From positions 79,753,501 to 79,817,500 of the forward strand of contig CM027385.1 of the NCBI GenBank assembly GCA_015680905.1: 64,000 nucleotides of DNA, read 5' to 3'. The position numbers and the translations under genes are program-made. A model generated the notes under the pieces. The model made no database searches. It was not told where the DNA came from and was given only the letters and a program-made list of their open reading frames with translations. Source of the stretch: Coptis chinensis (lineage: Eukaryota > Streptophyta > Magnoliopsida > Ranunculales > Ranunculaceae). Within the stretch, counting starts at the first letter, position 1, and each line of letters opens with the position of its first letter. Below, piece by piece: positions 47,613 to 61,875 of this stretch.

Positions 47613-48699
47613 ATAATTTTACAGGGCTATAAATTTCATTATAACAAATGAAAAATAAAACAAACCGACTAGCGAATAATCTCAAATGAGTATCAACATT
47701 CCATAAAAGTATACAATGAATATCAATTTCTCATTAATAAATGTCAAAAGACCAAACTTAAAAATCTCAATTAAGACAACTAAAAACATATGGTTTGCCG
47801 AGAACATCAAAACTGATCATAGACTAACGAATCACACCGGTGCTTTCAATTCTTTTCTTCTTGGGTCTACCAGACCAATCTTGGACTACACGGATAAACC
47901 GCAGGAGAATCAGGCATGCGTCTTGGCATAAAACCATTCGGAACTGGCTTGATAGAATGTGAGTAGCATTGCCTGAACGCGATCACCGTATATCCTTCAT
48001 CAATGTAGCCATAAAAGGAATCACCCTTACTACCAATCTGAGGCAATAACATGTATGCAAGGGAAATTCGTCGAAATCTCATTTTTGACATCGATAATTG
48101 AAGAAGACGGACCAATACGACTCGCGAGAGTTAAATTTTTGAAGGATATAACTCCAAGAACAGTAAAATCTATCCTACAACACAAAATTGAAATGAAACT
48201 AAAAATTACAACAATTCCATTATCTTAAAAGAGTGCAGGTTATATTATTCAATGAAAAAAATGATCAAATACAGAGATGACGATAAGTTAAATTATCAGT
48301 AGTCAATTTCCATCTTTTGCTTGCCCTAGATAACATAATAATAGAAGTGTAGGTGTAAATAAATGTACCTTAGTGGTGACAGTTCCAGAAAGTCCAGCAA
48401 AAGGAGAACAAAGAAGAAAAGAGAAAAGACGGTCTCAATTTCAGTCCAAAATCACGATATGAGAAATCACCATTGCCAATTGAGGAAGAAAGAAATTAAG
48501 TAACAACTTTCATATAAAAGGGTATGTAAGGTATTTTGAAAAAACAATAAAGGTGCGATTGGTTTTTTCTCACAAACTCACCGAAAACGAAACCTTTATT
48601 TCGCACTTTTACAAACCGGGTGGGCTTTAGACATAATTCAAAAAGTCAACGGGTTTTAGGCTAATAAAGACCGGAATCAGGGTTTTGAACCTAGTTTTA

Positions 48700-51390
<2,691 letters not shown>

Positions 51391-51399
51391 TTGCTCTAG

Positions 51400-52770
51400 G
51401 TGTACCACATTGAGACAATGCAACAAGAGGTGGCACATCCCCATCTTGAAGAACTAAGGTACAGAACTTCTGCCTATTAAAGCATAGTTGCAATAAGATA
51501 GGCGCATCATTTTCCTTTCCCCGCTGTGATCCTGTTTCTAGAACTTCAACAAGTAATGGGATGCCACCTTCACGATTTATTTTGGCCCCTCTCGGAATTG
51601 TTGACGGGTTGGCAAGAAGAGTGGCGATTTGTCAATCATTCCTATGTCGGGATCCATCACCTCAAAGGTGCTTCACTTTGCCCTGCATGAAATATGGATA
51701 GATTGATCAAAGCAAAGAGCATCATCTTTCTTCCCCTAAGGGTTCCCAATTCTAGGAGATCAACTAAGGCCTTGACTACAGTGAGAATCGACCAATCTTC
51801 ATTTTGTACTCTTCCAACACGAGAGGGTTGAACAAATTAGTGGCTTCCATTCTCTTTTTGCTCCTGCATTTCGACTTAAGAACATGGATTAGTGGCTCTA
51901 TTGCTCCCCGCTTCGCAATCATGTTCTTATTGTTTTCATTAATAGATAGGTTCAACAGAGTAGTGACAGCGTGCTCTTGGGTCAGCTTCTCTACTAAATA
52001 TAGCAATGAAATAAGAGGTGGAATAGCACTACAATGAGCAATAATTACGCGATTATCCATTTTGTGCTTGGCGAGAAGCCGCAAATCTGCTGCAGCTGTG
52101 GTTTGTGTGTCACTGCATTGAACTTTTAGATCCTCTACAAGCTTCTCAACATGGGAAAGATGTGGTCAAATCATCAAATCCTGAGTCAGAAAATGGAAGA
52201 GAGAGGCTTCTCTGATGGTTACTTCCATATATTTTCGGCAACTGCGGTGACTGTTTTGGAGCTATGATATTTTCTGCGAGACAACCATGGAGAAAATCCT
52301 GCCTCTTTACTTGGAGAAGAAACTGAACAATTGGATGTGACTTCTCCGAAAAAATTCACTTTCGTGTGTCCATGCTTACTCGACAAATCGATGCTTCATG
52401 TAAATTAGTTTGCAAAGGATGGGGGAAGATATTCAATGCTCGAAATAGTGCTTGAGGCTGATTCAGTCCTGCTGTGAATATATGACTGCCCTAGGAATGA
52501 TTGGTCACACTTTGGAATCACCTTGCTATTATCTTCAATACACTTTGATGAGTCACCAACCTTTTTCTTTTGAGATCAATGTCCAGCTTCCAGAGAGGAC
52601 CTTGGAGTAGAATTTTTACTATAGAAACAACAACGAAAACTCTCTGCACGGGTGAAATCTTGAGAAGGGACATTAGAAGATATAGGCAAAGGTGAAGCAT
52701 TGTTTCCATTAGCAGTATCACAACGTCTTATGTTATTGTCTTCGCACCAATTTGCAATTAAATCCTTCAA
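51400..52770 (-). pseudogene. U-box/ARM E3 ligase gene, broken copy A
   Basis: On the minus strand, LIANWCEDNNIRRCD near 52760 is the end of the U-box (family: VKALIANWCESNN). Next comes a degraded linker, then armadillo repeats from LRLLAKHKMDNRVIIAHCSAI through NENNKNMIAKRGAIEPLIHVLKS, and beyond 51776 the repeats ending near 51400. It resembles PUB4-type plant ligases that pass ubiquitin to targets. Several frame shifts and stops break it. The upstream exons are absent right of 52770. 51731-52768 is duplicated at 59296-60306. Confidence 0.8.
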
Positions 52771-53008
52771 GCATGTTGATTGAGTTTCAAAAAATAAAAA
52801 TAAAAATCATAACAGTGTTTTGAAATGTCACCTATGCCTCAACTATCTCATAGAATGCGTAAATAGAAGTTGTGAACTCTGAAGTTATTTTATGGTTAGA
52901 AGTAACGTTTCTTTTGCAATAGTCATAAATTTGTTGAAACTAAATTGAGTATAATCATCTTTAACCCTGTAGTGGCACTATATAGGAAGCTACCCTATTC
53001 AGTTGTTC

Positions 53009-53256
53009 TGAACATAGTACAAAATATCAGGATATAGCAAAATATTGATTCCTGATTTACGGATATGTATCGTGGATATATCCCTCTCTTTGGGATATTT
53101 GACATTGTTTCATATGCAAATATCGATAAATATTATGGATATTTCTTGATATATCATGATATGTAATTTATATTTATTTGAATTATAATGATAAATATTA
53201 TATAAAATTGTTATCAACACAAAATATCACCAAATATTCTCAAATATTGCAATGTA
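53009..53256. repeat. AT-rich GATATATC repeat, left part split by an insertion
   Basis: Strings such as GGATATTTCTTGATATATC and CAAATATCGATAAATATT match the composition of 56463-56605, 58735-59000 and the hAT-like element at 61382-61763. GTTCTGAACA at about 53006 recurs at 56590, suggesting one repeat interrupted by the block 53257-56462. Confidence 0.5.
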
Positions 53257-53939
53257 CTAGCCATTTGATCCGGCCTATGGCCGGACTTGCTACATAGATA
53301 GATAATGACTTAAAAGCTTAAAGTCCACTTGAATAAATAATATATGTATATTGATAGCTAATAATTCACTACATACTTTGTTTGAAGGGTTTATGTTTTT
53401 CTATTTTTTTTAAGAGATTACAATCAAAATACTATACAACTCCTTCAGCTAAGCTGTCGACATGCCCACTGACTAACAGGGCAGCTGCTGCGTTTAGGAC
53501 CTTCATTGTTCAGGAAATATGATGTTCTCAGTATCAGAACTCTAAAATAGCTAATGGAGTTGGTGTGTAATCGCAGAGTTAAGTGAACTGATAGTCGGAA
53601 CAAAACTTATTATATTAGGAGGCATACACAAAAACAACTCAGGTAAGAGTTTTTAACTTGCTAAAATGTAAGTATTAAAATTATTAAATTTTATGTAAGA
53701 TACAACTCATAGTTAAAGGGCAATACATTCAAATTACAAAACAAACACCAGGCAATAATAAGGGGGCTCCAGCTGACATCCAATGAAACATTTCTAGTTC
53801 TAAACAAAATAAGAGTATGTGCAAGCAAGTGGAATAGTTCCGGACAAATCAAGGATCCTGTATTTTAGATATATAATCTCAGCAAGAAAATCAAAGCACG
53901 GTGGACATGAAAATTTCTACCCAAAACTGATAAAGATCT

Positions 53940-54311
53940 TTAGTATGATGCATGGCTGAGATTATAATATGCAAACCTTTGTCTTTTCCAGCCTTCACCA
54001 GAATAAGCATCAATATAGTTATGCTCATAGCCCATTCGATACAGCAAGTATCTTAGACGCCTTCTTGTTCTCGAAAACTCATCATCCACTGCTTTATTTG
54101 TCCTTTTTCTCATCTTTCGTTTTTTGTTTCTTTCAACACTAACATTTGCAGAAATATCAGTAGGATCAGGAGCTTTACAAAGACCATTTTCTCTGGGCCG
54201 AAGAACTCTGGCACTTCCTAGGGAGGATCTCAAGACCGATTTTCTCTTTCTCGATCTTGATTGCATATTTGAATTTCGGAAAGATTCAGGATTTAGATTT
54301 CCAAGTGTCAC
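53940..54311 (-). pseudogene. Fragment of a HAT3.1/PRH-type homeodomain protein gene
   Basis: The minus-strand frame encodes RSRKRKSVLRSSLGSARVLR, KAPDPT, and RRRLRYLLYRMGYEHNYIDAYSGEGWK, a close match to the region before the PHD finger in Arabidopsis HAT3.1 ([38 protein letters not shown]). After GEGWKRQ the sequence shows GTTTGC, a plausible donor site, and the frame then ends. HAT3.1-type proteins are nuclear DNA-binding regulators. The PHD finger and homeodomain are absent, so it is a captured fragment. Confidence 0.8.
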
Positions 54312-54889
54312 ATGTTCTTAATGTCAACAAACAAACAAAGCAAGTAATGTTGAGATATACATAAGAAGCAGTTGTATTATTGGTAGAAACTCTAATGGAA
54401 AAAGTAGGTTCTAGATTCAGTTTAACCAAATGCACCTTAAGGTCAAGTAACACCAAGCCTGGCAATTCTTAACATTCCAACATTCTCATCCTAACACATT
54501 TTCTAGCTAACAATAACACTACCATCCAATCTGCGCTCCTTATAAATGTACACGAATAACAATCTTATAGATAACCAAATCATTCACCTTGACCTAGAAG
54601 GCCAACCAAGTAATACTCCTTTTTACCCCCTCTTACCTACTCGTATTACCAAAAGTAAATATTTTCAAAGTTAGCAGACTATTTACCTCAGTTTTCTCCC
54701 GAATTGGCGAGTACTTGAGACACCAGAAGCAGGTGCAAGACACTTGATCGGTGCATAGACGTATAAATCTGTATAGCATGGAATGAGAAGATATCATAAT
54801 ATCAAATGTTTGTTTCTCATAAATAATGCAGCCATTCTTATATGAAACAATAGGATGAAATTAGTGTAGCAGCCATTCTTATATGAAAG

Positions 54890-55604
54890 AGTTAATTGCA
54901 TGAGTAGTAGAATTTACTTACTTTGGAAGTACTTATCCAGGAATCCAATGTCTTCAAAGCTTTTCCTGACAAATGTGTTTCACGGGCCAATCGACTCCTT
55001 CCGCTAAAGGCTGTCGACATGCCCATCGGTGTTATTCTCTGTCGACGCGTTTCACATTTTAAGGCGCGTAGTAGAGATTTGCTACAGAACCAAGTGCATT
55101 TACAATCTGAGGCTGAAAATAAAATAAAGGAGTGAGTGATCCCATACAGAAATGGTAGATTTGCTGTTTTCAGCATACAATATTCTTATATTCTCCATGT
55201 ATATCTTTGTTTAATCAAAAAATAAAAATAATCAATAAATAAAATAATTAGAACAATCACAATCACCTTCATGCTGATTGGCTCAGAGGGGCCACGTGAT
55301 CCTTCAAAAGTCCTACTCTCCAACATCCTTATCAAGCGTTGGCCATCCAAGTTGCCTAAGATCTTTATTCCATTATCGTTGGTTGTGACTGCCAATAACG
55401 AACCCTCTCTGTTAAATCTCAACTTAGGACTCGCCTGCAAGTAGTAAAGTTAGATGTTAAAGTCACATCAACAACATTGATAAGGAGTGGGTGGTTTGTA
55501 CTAACAGGCAATCCTCCATCCGCTTCAGTGCTTGCTATTACGCGCTTAATTTGAAATTCATCACCGGCAGCCAAAAATCGATTCCTAGTTGTGTCGAACT
55601 GCAC
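54890..55604 (-). pseudogene. Fragment of a TOPLESS/TPR co-repressor gene, three exon remnants
   Basis: Remnant 1 (from 55604) reads QFDTTRNRFLAAGDEFQIK and ADGGLP. Remnant 2 (about 55438-55265) reads ASPKLRFNREGSLLAVTTND, then NGIKIL and SRGPSEPISMK. Remnant 3 (about 55120-54890) starts PQIVNALGSVAN after an acceptor CAG and then decays with stops. All follow the order of plant TOPLESS WD40 repeats. Intron edges are still visible. TOPLESS proteins are nuclear co-repressors for EAR-motif factors. Residues FWDMDN are replaced in remnant 1. The fragment covers only a small part of a protein of about 1130 residues. Confidence 0.85.
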
Positions 55605-56971
55605 AACACCTAAAGAGCGCTTCCTAAATAGGTACTTTTGTGAAATAAACGGACTCTTAAAAAAAATTAACCTGTGAATGACTAAACCTAGCGCTTCCTA
55701 AATAGGTACTTTTGTGAAATAAACGGACTCTTAAAAAAAATTGTTCAGGAAATATGATGTTCTCAGTATCAGAACTCTAAAATAGCTAATGGAGTTGGTG
55801 TGTAATCGCAGAGTTAAGCGAACTGATAGTCGGTATCGGTTTCCCTTCAGCCTGCAACTTCTCTATCTTCATAAACTTTGACAATGCATTCTCAACATCC
55901 GTCAAAATTAAGCAGAATCACCACTGCTTTTATTTACTTTTTTTTTTTTTTTTATCTCATCATAAATTTCAAGAAAGATCTCAGGGTATTAAAAATTTGG
56001 GAAATTTTGGTTCCGCCTTTACTATTTCAATGCTAAGAATCAATTCTATACCAATAACACGCATATTAAATGTGAGATAAAGAGATTAAATCGAAAAGTT
56101 TAAAAAAGTATTACATAGATCAAAGCAACTGGCAACGGATTAGTATTATATATCATTGGAGAACAAACCAATTCATTCTAGGACAATTTCTTTGTTTAAT
56201 TCTGGAAGAGGAGAGGTTTCGTTTTGTTTAAGAATGGAGATAAGATTTAAGAGTGGAGATGAGATAAGATTTAAGAAAGAGATTTTTATCTATTTATCTA
56301 TTTTAGGTTTTTATGTATTTTGGGTACGAACAATTGAAATCCCAAAAAAGCGTAGAATTCATTTTTTTAGATAAAATCTTATGTGTCATTCTGAGAGAAA
56401 AAAGGGGGGCTGACGTGTTTCACTGGGAGCATTCTCAACTACTCAGTATTAATGGTCTTTGATTATAAAATATCAAAAAAATCATAAGTATCATCGATAT
56501 TCGTAGTTGTATATATCTCTAAACATATTGCGATATTTACATATCTTTTATTGAAATCTCAATATTTATCGCAATATTTTATAATATGGTTCTGAACACC
56601 ATATGTAAGCTTTGCCATAGTAATTACTTAGCAGTTAATTTATGGTGAAAACAAAATTGACGTTTGGTGCGGCATATGGAAACTTAAGCATATCAATGCT
56701 GTGGTGAGGTCGCATTTTGCAAGTCTTGAATTTGGTAAGACAACCTTTAATTATACGTGTCTCTAGCAACTTGCAATTTCCATTTAAGAGTTAACGTTTT
56801 ATTCTGCACCGACATATATGGTCGACATAATTTTTTTTTATAATCAATGTGTGGCAAGAAAATCAGCATGGCAATACCTACTACCTAGTATTATAATATA
56901 TATATGGTGTATAGAAAGTATGCTCTAGACTATGAAAAATTAGGATATTATTTGAGTTTTATGTAATTCAC

Positions 56972-56978
56972 TATATAT
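56972..56978 (+). promoter_or_regulatory. Likely TATA box of the UGT gene
   Basis: TATATAT in CACTATATATTACCC lies 131 bp before the ATG at 57109, giving a leader of about 100 nt. No other support. Confidence 0.4.
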
Positions 56979-57108
56979 TACCCTACAAATACCCTACAAG
57001 GGTTTAATTGTTTGGAACTTTGAATCAATAAAATTCATCATATTCTCATTTAAGTGTAGAGGATAGAAAGAGCTCCTCTGACACCTCCCTCTGCAGCTAA
57101 GAAGGGAA

Positions 57109-58659
57109 ATGATGTCTTCTTTAGCAGCTACGAAGCCTCATGCGGTTTGCATACCAATACCATTCCAAGGTCATATTATTGCCATGCTTAAATTTGCAAA
57201 ACTTCTACACTGCAAAGGCTTTCACATCACCTTTGTAAACACGGAATACAACCATCAAAGGATACTGAAATCTAGAGGACCTGATTCACTCAAAGGCTTG
57301 CCAGACTTCCAATTCGAAACCATCCCAGATGGTCTAGCTGTATCTGATATCAATGTCAGTCAAGACATATTAGCCCTTTGCGTCTCCACGACGAAGAACT
57401 TTCTAGGCCCATTTCTCAACCTCATTGCCAAGCTTAACAAAGCATCAGCAGATAGCCCTCCAGTTACATGCATCATATCCGATATATTCATGAGCTTCCC
57501 ACTGGAAGCAGCTAAAGTACATGGTATCCCAAGTGTTCTGTTATGTCCAGTGAGTGCTTGTGTTTTGATGATTTATCTTCATTGTCAACACCTAGCTGAA
57601 AAAGGACTTGTCCCCGTAAAAGGTATATATATCAAAACCTTGGTTAATTTTTTCATTTTTGTCTAGTATTATTTGAACTCAAAGCGAATCTTTACTGATA
57701 TTTCCTTTTTCCTGGACTTGATAGATAAGAGTGATTTAACAGATGGGTATCTCAACAAGCCTATCGACTCGATCCCTGGTGTAAGGGATATCCGACTAAA
57801 AGATATTCCGAGCTTCTTTTGGGATGATGATCAAGCCCTGCACAATTATTTCGATGAACAAGTGCAAAGCGCCTCTAAGGCTTCCGCAATCATTTTCAAC
57901 ACATTTGATGCCTTAGAGAACAGTGTTTTAGAAGCAATGAGATGTCTACTACCTCCCATTTATACAATGGGCCCTCTGCCGTTGCTTCTTGAGCAACTAC
58001 CACAGAACACCCAATTGAGATCGGTGGGATCCAATCTGTGGAAAGAAAATGAAGATTGCATTCCATGGCTTAATACTCAAGAACTGAACTCTGTTGTTTA
58101 TGTTAATTTTGGTAGTACCACGGTTATGACTTCGCAACAACTCAATGAATTTGCTTGGGGACTAGCTAATAGCAAACACCCTTTCTTGTGGGTCATTAGA
58201 CCTGATCTTGTCATCGGCGAAGCAGCAATTTTGCCACCACAGTTTACGGAGGAGACTGCAGAGAGGGGTTTGATATCAGGTTGGTGTCCGCAAGAACAAG
58301 TCCTCATGCACTCTTCCATTGGCGGGTTCTTAACGCATAGTGGCTGGAATTCGACTATGGATGCAATATGTGGTAGTGTTCCAATTCTCAGTTGGCCTTT
58401 CTTTGGTGATCAACAAACAAACAGCAGGAATGCTTGTGTTAATTTTGGTATTGGTATGGAGATAGATTATAATGTTAAAAGGGATGATGTCGAGGGACTT
58501 GTGAGAGAGTTGATGGAAGGTGAAAAGGGTAAGGGAATGAAGGAACAAGCTATGGTGTGGAAGAAGAGTGCTGAAGATTCAGCAAAACCTGCTGGATCTT
58601 CTTATGTGAATTTGGATAAAATTATCAAGGAAGTTCTAACCCGTACGCAACTAGAATAA
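57109..58659 (+). CDS. UDP-glycosyltransferase, UGT85-like, two exons
   Basis: Exon 1 is 57109-57622 and exon 2 is 57725-58659; the intron (GTATAT...TTGATAG) sits at the position usual for UGT85 genes and joins VK-DKSDLTDGY. The product has 482 residues. It moves sugar from UDP-glucose to a small acceptor in the cytosol. Seen: the N-terminal PFQGH with the catalytic His, and the C-terminal PSPG box from WCPQEQVLMHSSIGGFLTHS to FFGDQQTN, with the W, HSGWNS and closing DQQ that bind the UDP-sugar. HSGWNS replaces the usual HCGWNS. UGT85 members act on cyanohydrins, terpenols, iridoids or cytokinins; the acceptor here cannot be told from sequence. The gene appears intact. Confidence 0.92.
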
Positions 58660-58734
58660 ACTACTATTCTTATTGTATACGTACTAGTTTGGTTTGAATT
58701 TTCAATCTTGAATTTGAATAAATTTCAAGGCCCA

Positions 58735-59000
58735 AAATCTTCGAATATCTCGGTATATCAATGGTATATCCATTTTGTTTACTTTTAAAATATAAAAAAT
58801 ATCGTATATCAAATATAATATCGTTCCTTATCGAAATATTATTCACCTTATATATCGGGTTATACCTGAAATATCCAAACATAACACCAAAAAGTTTCCA
58901 AATAAACAAAAAAAGGTTCTATATTCAAATATGTCAAATAATATCAAATACTAAAATACCGATTTTCATATATATCGGATATATCGAATACCATGCTTGT
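58735..59000. repeat. AT-rich GATATATCGAAT repeat downstream of UGT
   Basis: ATATCGGTATATCAATGG, ATATCGGATATATCGAATACC and similar strings resemble the interior of 61382-61763. I could not define ends. Confidence 0.4.
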
Positions 59001-59295
59001 GTTTACTTAAAGTCAAATCTTGGTTCCTTATTATTCACCTTTAAGGGTGAGACCTGAAAACCAAACAAACACCAAACCAAATAAACACCAAATATTTTCA
59101 GCCTAGACATCAAATACCACTGTTTTGGATGCACTGCGTACACTGTTTTCAAAATCAGGGAGCGACTCTAGAGGACAAATCGGCCGAAAGAGGAACTCTA
59201 GAGGACACGTTATTTTTGTAATCACTCACAAGGACCGGGTGGATGAAAGTTCAAGTTTACCCTTGACGCGAAATAAGAACGGCTCGGGTAGATCT

Positions 59296-60790
59296 TCCCC
59301 ATAAGGGTTCCCGATTCTAGGAGATCAACTAAGGCCTTGACTACAGCAGAACGACCAATCTTCATTTTGTACTCTTCCAACACAGAGAAGTTGAACAAAT
59401 TAGTGGCGCCATTCTCTTTTGCTCCTGCATTTCCTGACTTAAGAACATGGATTAGTGGCTCTATTGCTCCTGCTTCTGCAATCATGTTCTTATTGGTTCA
59501 ACAGAGTAGTGACAGCGTGCTCTTGGGTCAGCTTCTCTACTGAATATAGCAATGAAATAAGAGGTGGAATAGCACTACAATGACCAATAATTACGCGATT
59601 ATCCATTTTGTGCTTGGCAAGAAGCCGCAAATCTGCGGCAGCTGTGGTTTGTGTGTCACTACATTGAACTTTTAGATCCTCTACAAGCTTCTCAACATGG
59701 GAAAGATGTGGTCAAATCATCAAATCCCCGAGTCGAAAAATGGAAGAGAGAGGCTTCTCGATGGTTACTTCCATATATTTTTAAAGCAACCTGCGGTGAT
59801 TGTTTTGGAGCTATGATATTTTCTCGCGGACAACCATGGAGAAAATCCCGCCTCTTTACTTGGAGAAGAAACCAACAATTGGATGTGACTTCTCGAAAAA
59901 TTCACTCGTGTGTCCATGCTTACTCGACAAATCGATGCTTCATGTAAATTCGTTGCAAAGGATGGGGAAAGATATTCAATGCTCGAAATAGTGCTTGAGG
60001 TCGATTCAATCCTACTTTGAATATATGATGCCTCGGAATGATTGGTCACACTTTGGAATCACCTTGCTATTATCTTCAATACACTTTGATGAGTCGCCAA
60101 CCTTTTTCTTTTGAGATCGATGTCCAAAACTCGAGAGGACCTTGGGTAGAATTTTTACTATAGAAACAACAACGAAAACTCTCTGCGGGTGAAATCTTGA
60201 GAAGGGACATTAGAAGATATAGGCAAAGGTGAAGCATTGTTTCCATTAGCGAGATCACAACGTCTTATGTTATTGTCTTCGCACCAATTTGCAATTAAAT
60301 CCTTCACGGTGTAATTGGTAATAAGATTTGCATGCATGTGCAAGATATTGACGGGTTTTTGAGAAATGTTAGTTCGTTGTCAACCCACCTTTGGATGAAA
60401 GCTCTTTCATAAGTCTGTCGGATGCCACAATCACGAGGGGTCCAACATCAGCCCCAACGGGTGGGCAAAAAAATAAGGAGGAATAGGCACGCCATTTGTA
60501 GCTGAATATTGCTCAAGTTTAGCCGTCCAATCCCGATATGCGTCAGATTCAAATTTGATCAATTGCTTCTAACTCCTTGAGCAGTGATCTTGCTCTCTCC
60601 TTTTCCAAGGTCACACTCTCCACTAGCAACTCCTGATTTGAAGTTAAACCAAGTGTCTCAGTAATTTTTATTAGAATCTCTGAATGGGGTTAAAAATTTC
60701 CTTTTGATCTCTCATAGCTTCTTTTATTAATTCCGATACTCTCTCTTGGTCTGAACATTGAAGTTCCTGCAAACGGTGCTGAAAACAGTC
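59296..60790 (-). pseudogene. U-box/ARM E3 ligase gene, broken copy B
   Basis: On the minus strand a 5' exon starts at 60778 after TTTTCAG with HRLQELQCSDQERVSELIKEA, then a decayed U-box start (CPP..DVGPLVIVASDRL), then NLITNYTVKDLIANWCEDNN, a linker and ARM repeats down to 59296 (GAIEPLIHVLKSGNAGAKEN, EEYKMKIGRS). It is close to copy A but keeps more of the 5' end and lacks the last repeats. Many small indels break the frame. An upstream exon may lie at about 60980-61070 (acceptor CTCCAG). It lies in the same orientation as, and next to, the PRS4-like gene, so this may be the original site. Confidence 0.78.
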
Positions 60791-61381
60791 TACCAATAAA
60801 TTAGCACAAAGCAAGGAAATAATGAGAAAATATGTAGCACAAGTAGATCAACAAGGCTTATAAAAGGAAATGCAAACAAGGAAAAAGGCACATAGGGCTG
60901 CAACAAATAATTCATATGAGATTGAAGTACATATATATTAAGTACCTTCGCATCAACTAATTATGAAGTGAATGAAGATGATTGCAGCATTATACACAAT
61001 ATGTGACAAATATCAATACAAGACCTCTGGATCTTTATTGCCATTGGCTCACTCCGTAGGACCTGGAGATAACAAAGAAAACTTATCAGGGGGGGACACT
61101 CCTAAGATAAGGAACTGGCTTCATTAAAGTTAGACCAACACCTTTTCCTAAAAGTTGTGTTCGACTAATAAAACATTTAATGGGTGTTTAACCATATGTG
61201 TATGCTATCTTAGTATACGGGAACAATAGGATGTGCAAGAATTTCCTTTATTGTTTTGATCATCTAGTAGTTAGATTTCTTATGAGTTTGTTATGTTTTT
61301 TCTGTTTTTTTTTTAAGGATAATTGTATTAATAAGAAAAAGTTACGTAGTACAATGAATTGATAGGATTGATAGTTATCAC

Positions 61382-61763
61382 CAAGAACCAAAATATCGCC
61401 GATATATCCGATATATTGTTGACATATATTATTTTTTTTGTACGCCGATATCGATATTTCCGACATATATCCACCGAATATTGAACCCTTTTTTTTCCGA
61501 TATATATTTGAATTTCTGATATAAAACTTTATATCGCCGATATAATCGATATATACGATATTTACAATATATATCGTTTGACTTTTTGACCATTTTTTAA
61601 TATAAATCCGATATTTCCAATATATTTTTGATATTTATGATATATCCGATATTTCCAATATTTTAAATAGTTTGGACGGGTCACAAAAAAAATAGATATA
61701 TCCAATATATATCAGTTTTTGGGTACACCGATATATTCACCAATATCGATATTTTGGTCCTTG
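61382..61763. mobile_element. hAT-type MITE, 382 bp, GATATATC-rich
   Basis: The ends are CAAGAACCAAAATATCG and, inverted, CAAGGACCAAAATATCG, one mismatch in 17. The element is flanked by a perfect 8-bp duplication GTTATCAC (61374-61381 and 61764-61771). Eight bp and CA-start ends fit hAT. The interior is a simple mosaic of CGATATATCC and GATATTTCC strings with no coding capacity. Confidence 0.85.
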
Positions 61764-61789
61764 GTTATCACTACCCCCATTAGATACTA

Positions 61790-61875
61790 AAATCAGTTTA
61801 CAAATCTTTAAACTCCGCTGTCGGGATCGAACCCGGGATTATGTTGGTTTGTCCCTACTAGCACATCACATTATA
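61790..61875 (-). repeat. Possible tRNA-derived SINE relic
   Basis: On the minus strand CCCGGGTTCGATCCCGACAG is a good Pol III B box in a T-arm-like stem. An A box is only weakly matched upstream (TGTGCTAGTAGGG). A cloverleaf is not complete, so it is not called a tRNA gene. Confidence 0.3.

Larger units (their letters stand above)
45228..48655. mobile_element. Possible TIR element carrying an H2B fragment
   Basis: The left CTTTTTCTAATTATATCAAA followed by AGCCCATCCGGT resembles, inverted, the right ACCGGGTGGGCT...ATAATTCAAAAAGT (about 26 of 32 positions by eye). Enclosed are a palindromic motif family (45319-45850), a histone H2B fragment with its 3' UTR, and a minisatellite (47340-47612). 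I could not find a target duplication and the exact ends are uncertain, so this remains a hypothesis. Confidence 0.35.
53507..55836. repeat. Pair of 92-bp direct repeats within the candidate Helitron
   Basis: 53507-53600 and 55743-55836 share TTCAGGAAATATGATGTTCT through GAACTGATAGTCGG with one visible difference. A further short match, GGCTGTCGACATGCCCA, links 53452-53468 with 55007-55024. On the minus strand the right copy runs from a frame DVENALSKFMKIEKLQAEGK that could be another captured exon; I do not recognise it. Confidence 0.7.
53257..56462 (-). mobile_element. Candidate Helitron carrying homeobox and TOPLESS gene fragments
   Basis: On the minus strand the left edge ends with a hairpin, TCCGGCC-ATA-GGCCGGA (53269-53285), then 8 nt and CTAG (53257-53260), followed by T. 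That is a textbook Helitron 3' end. The right edge, TCAAAGACC after an A (56462), fits the weak TC start rule. Both outer flanks are the same GATATATC repeat, as if interrupted. It holds exon fragments of two host genes in the element's own orientation, typical of Helitron capture, plus an internal 92-bp direct repeat (53507-53600, 55743-55836). No Rep/helicase is present. Confidence 0.5.
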
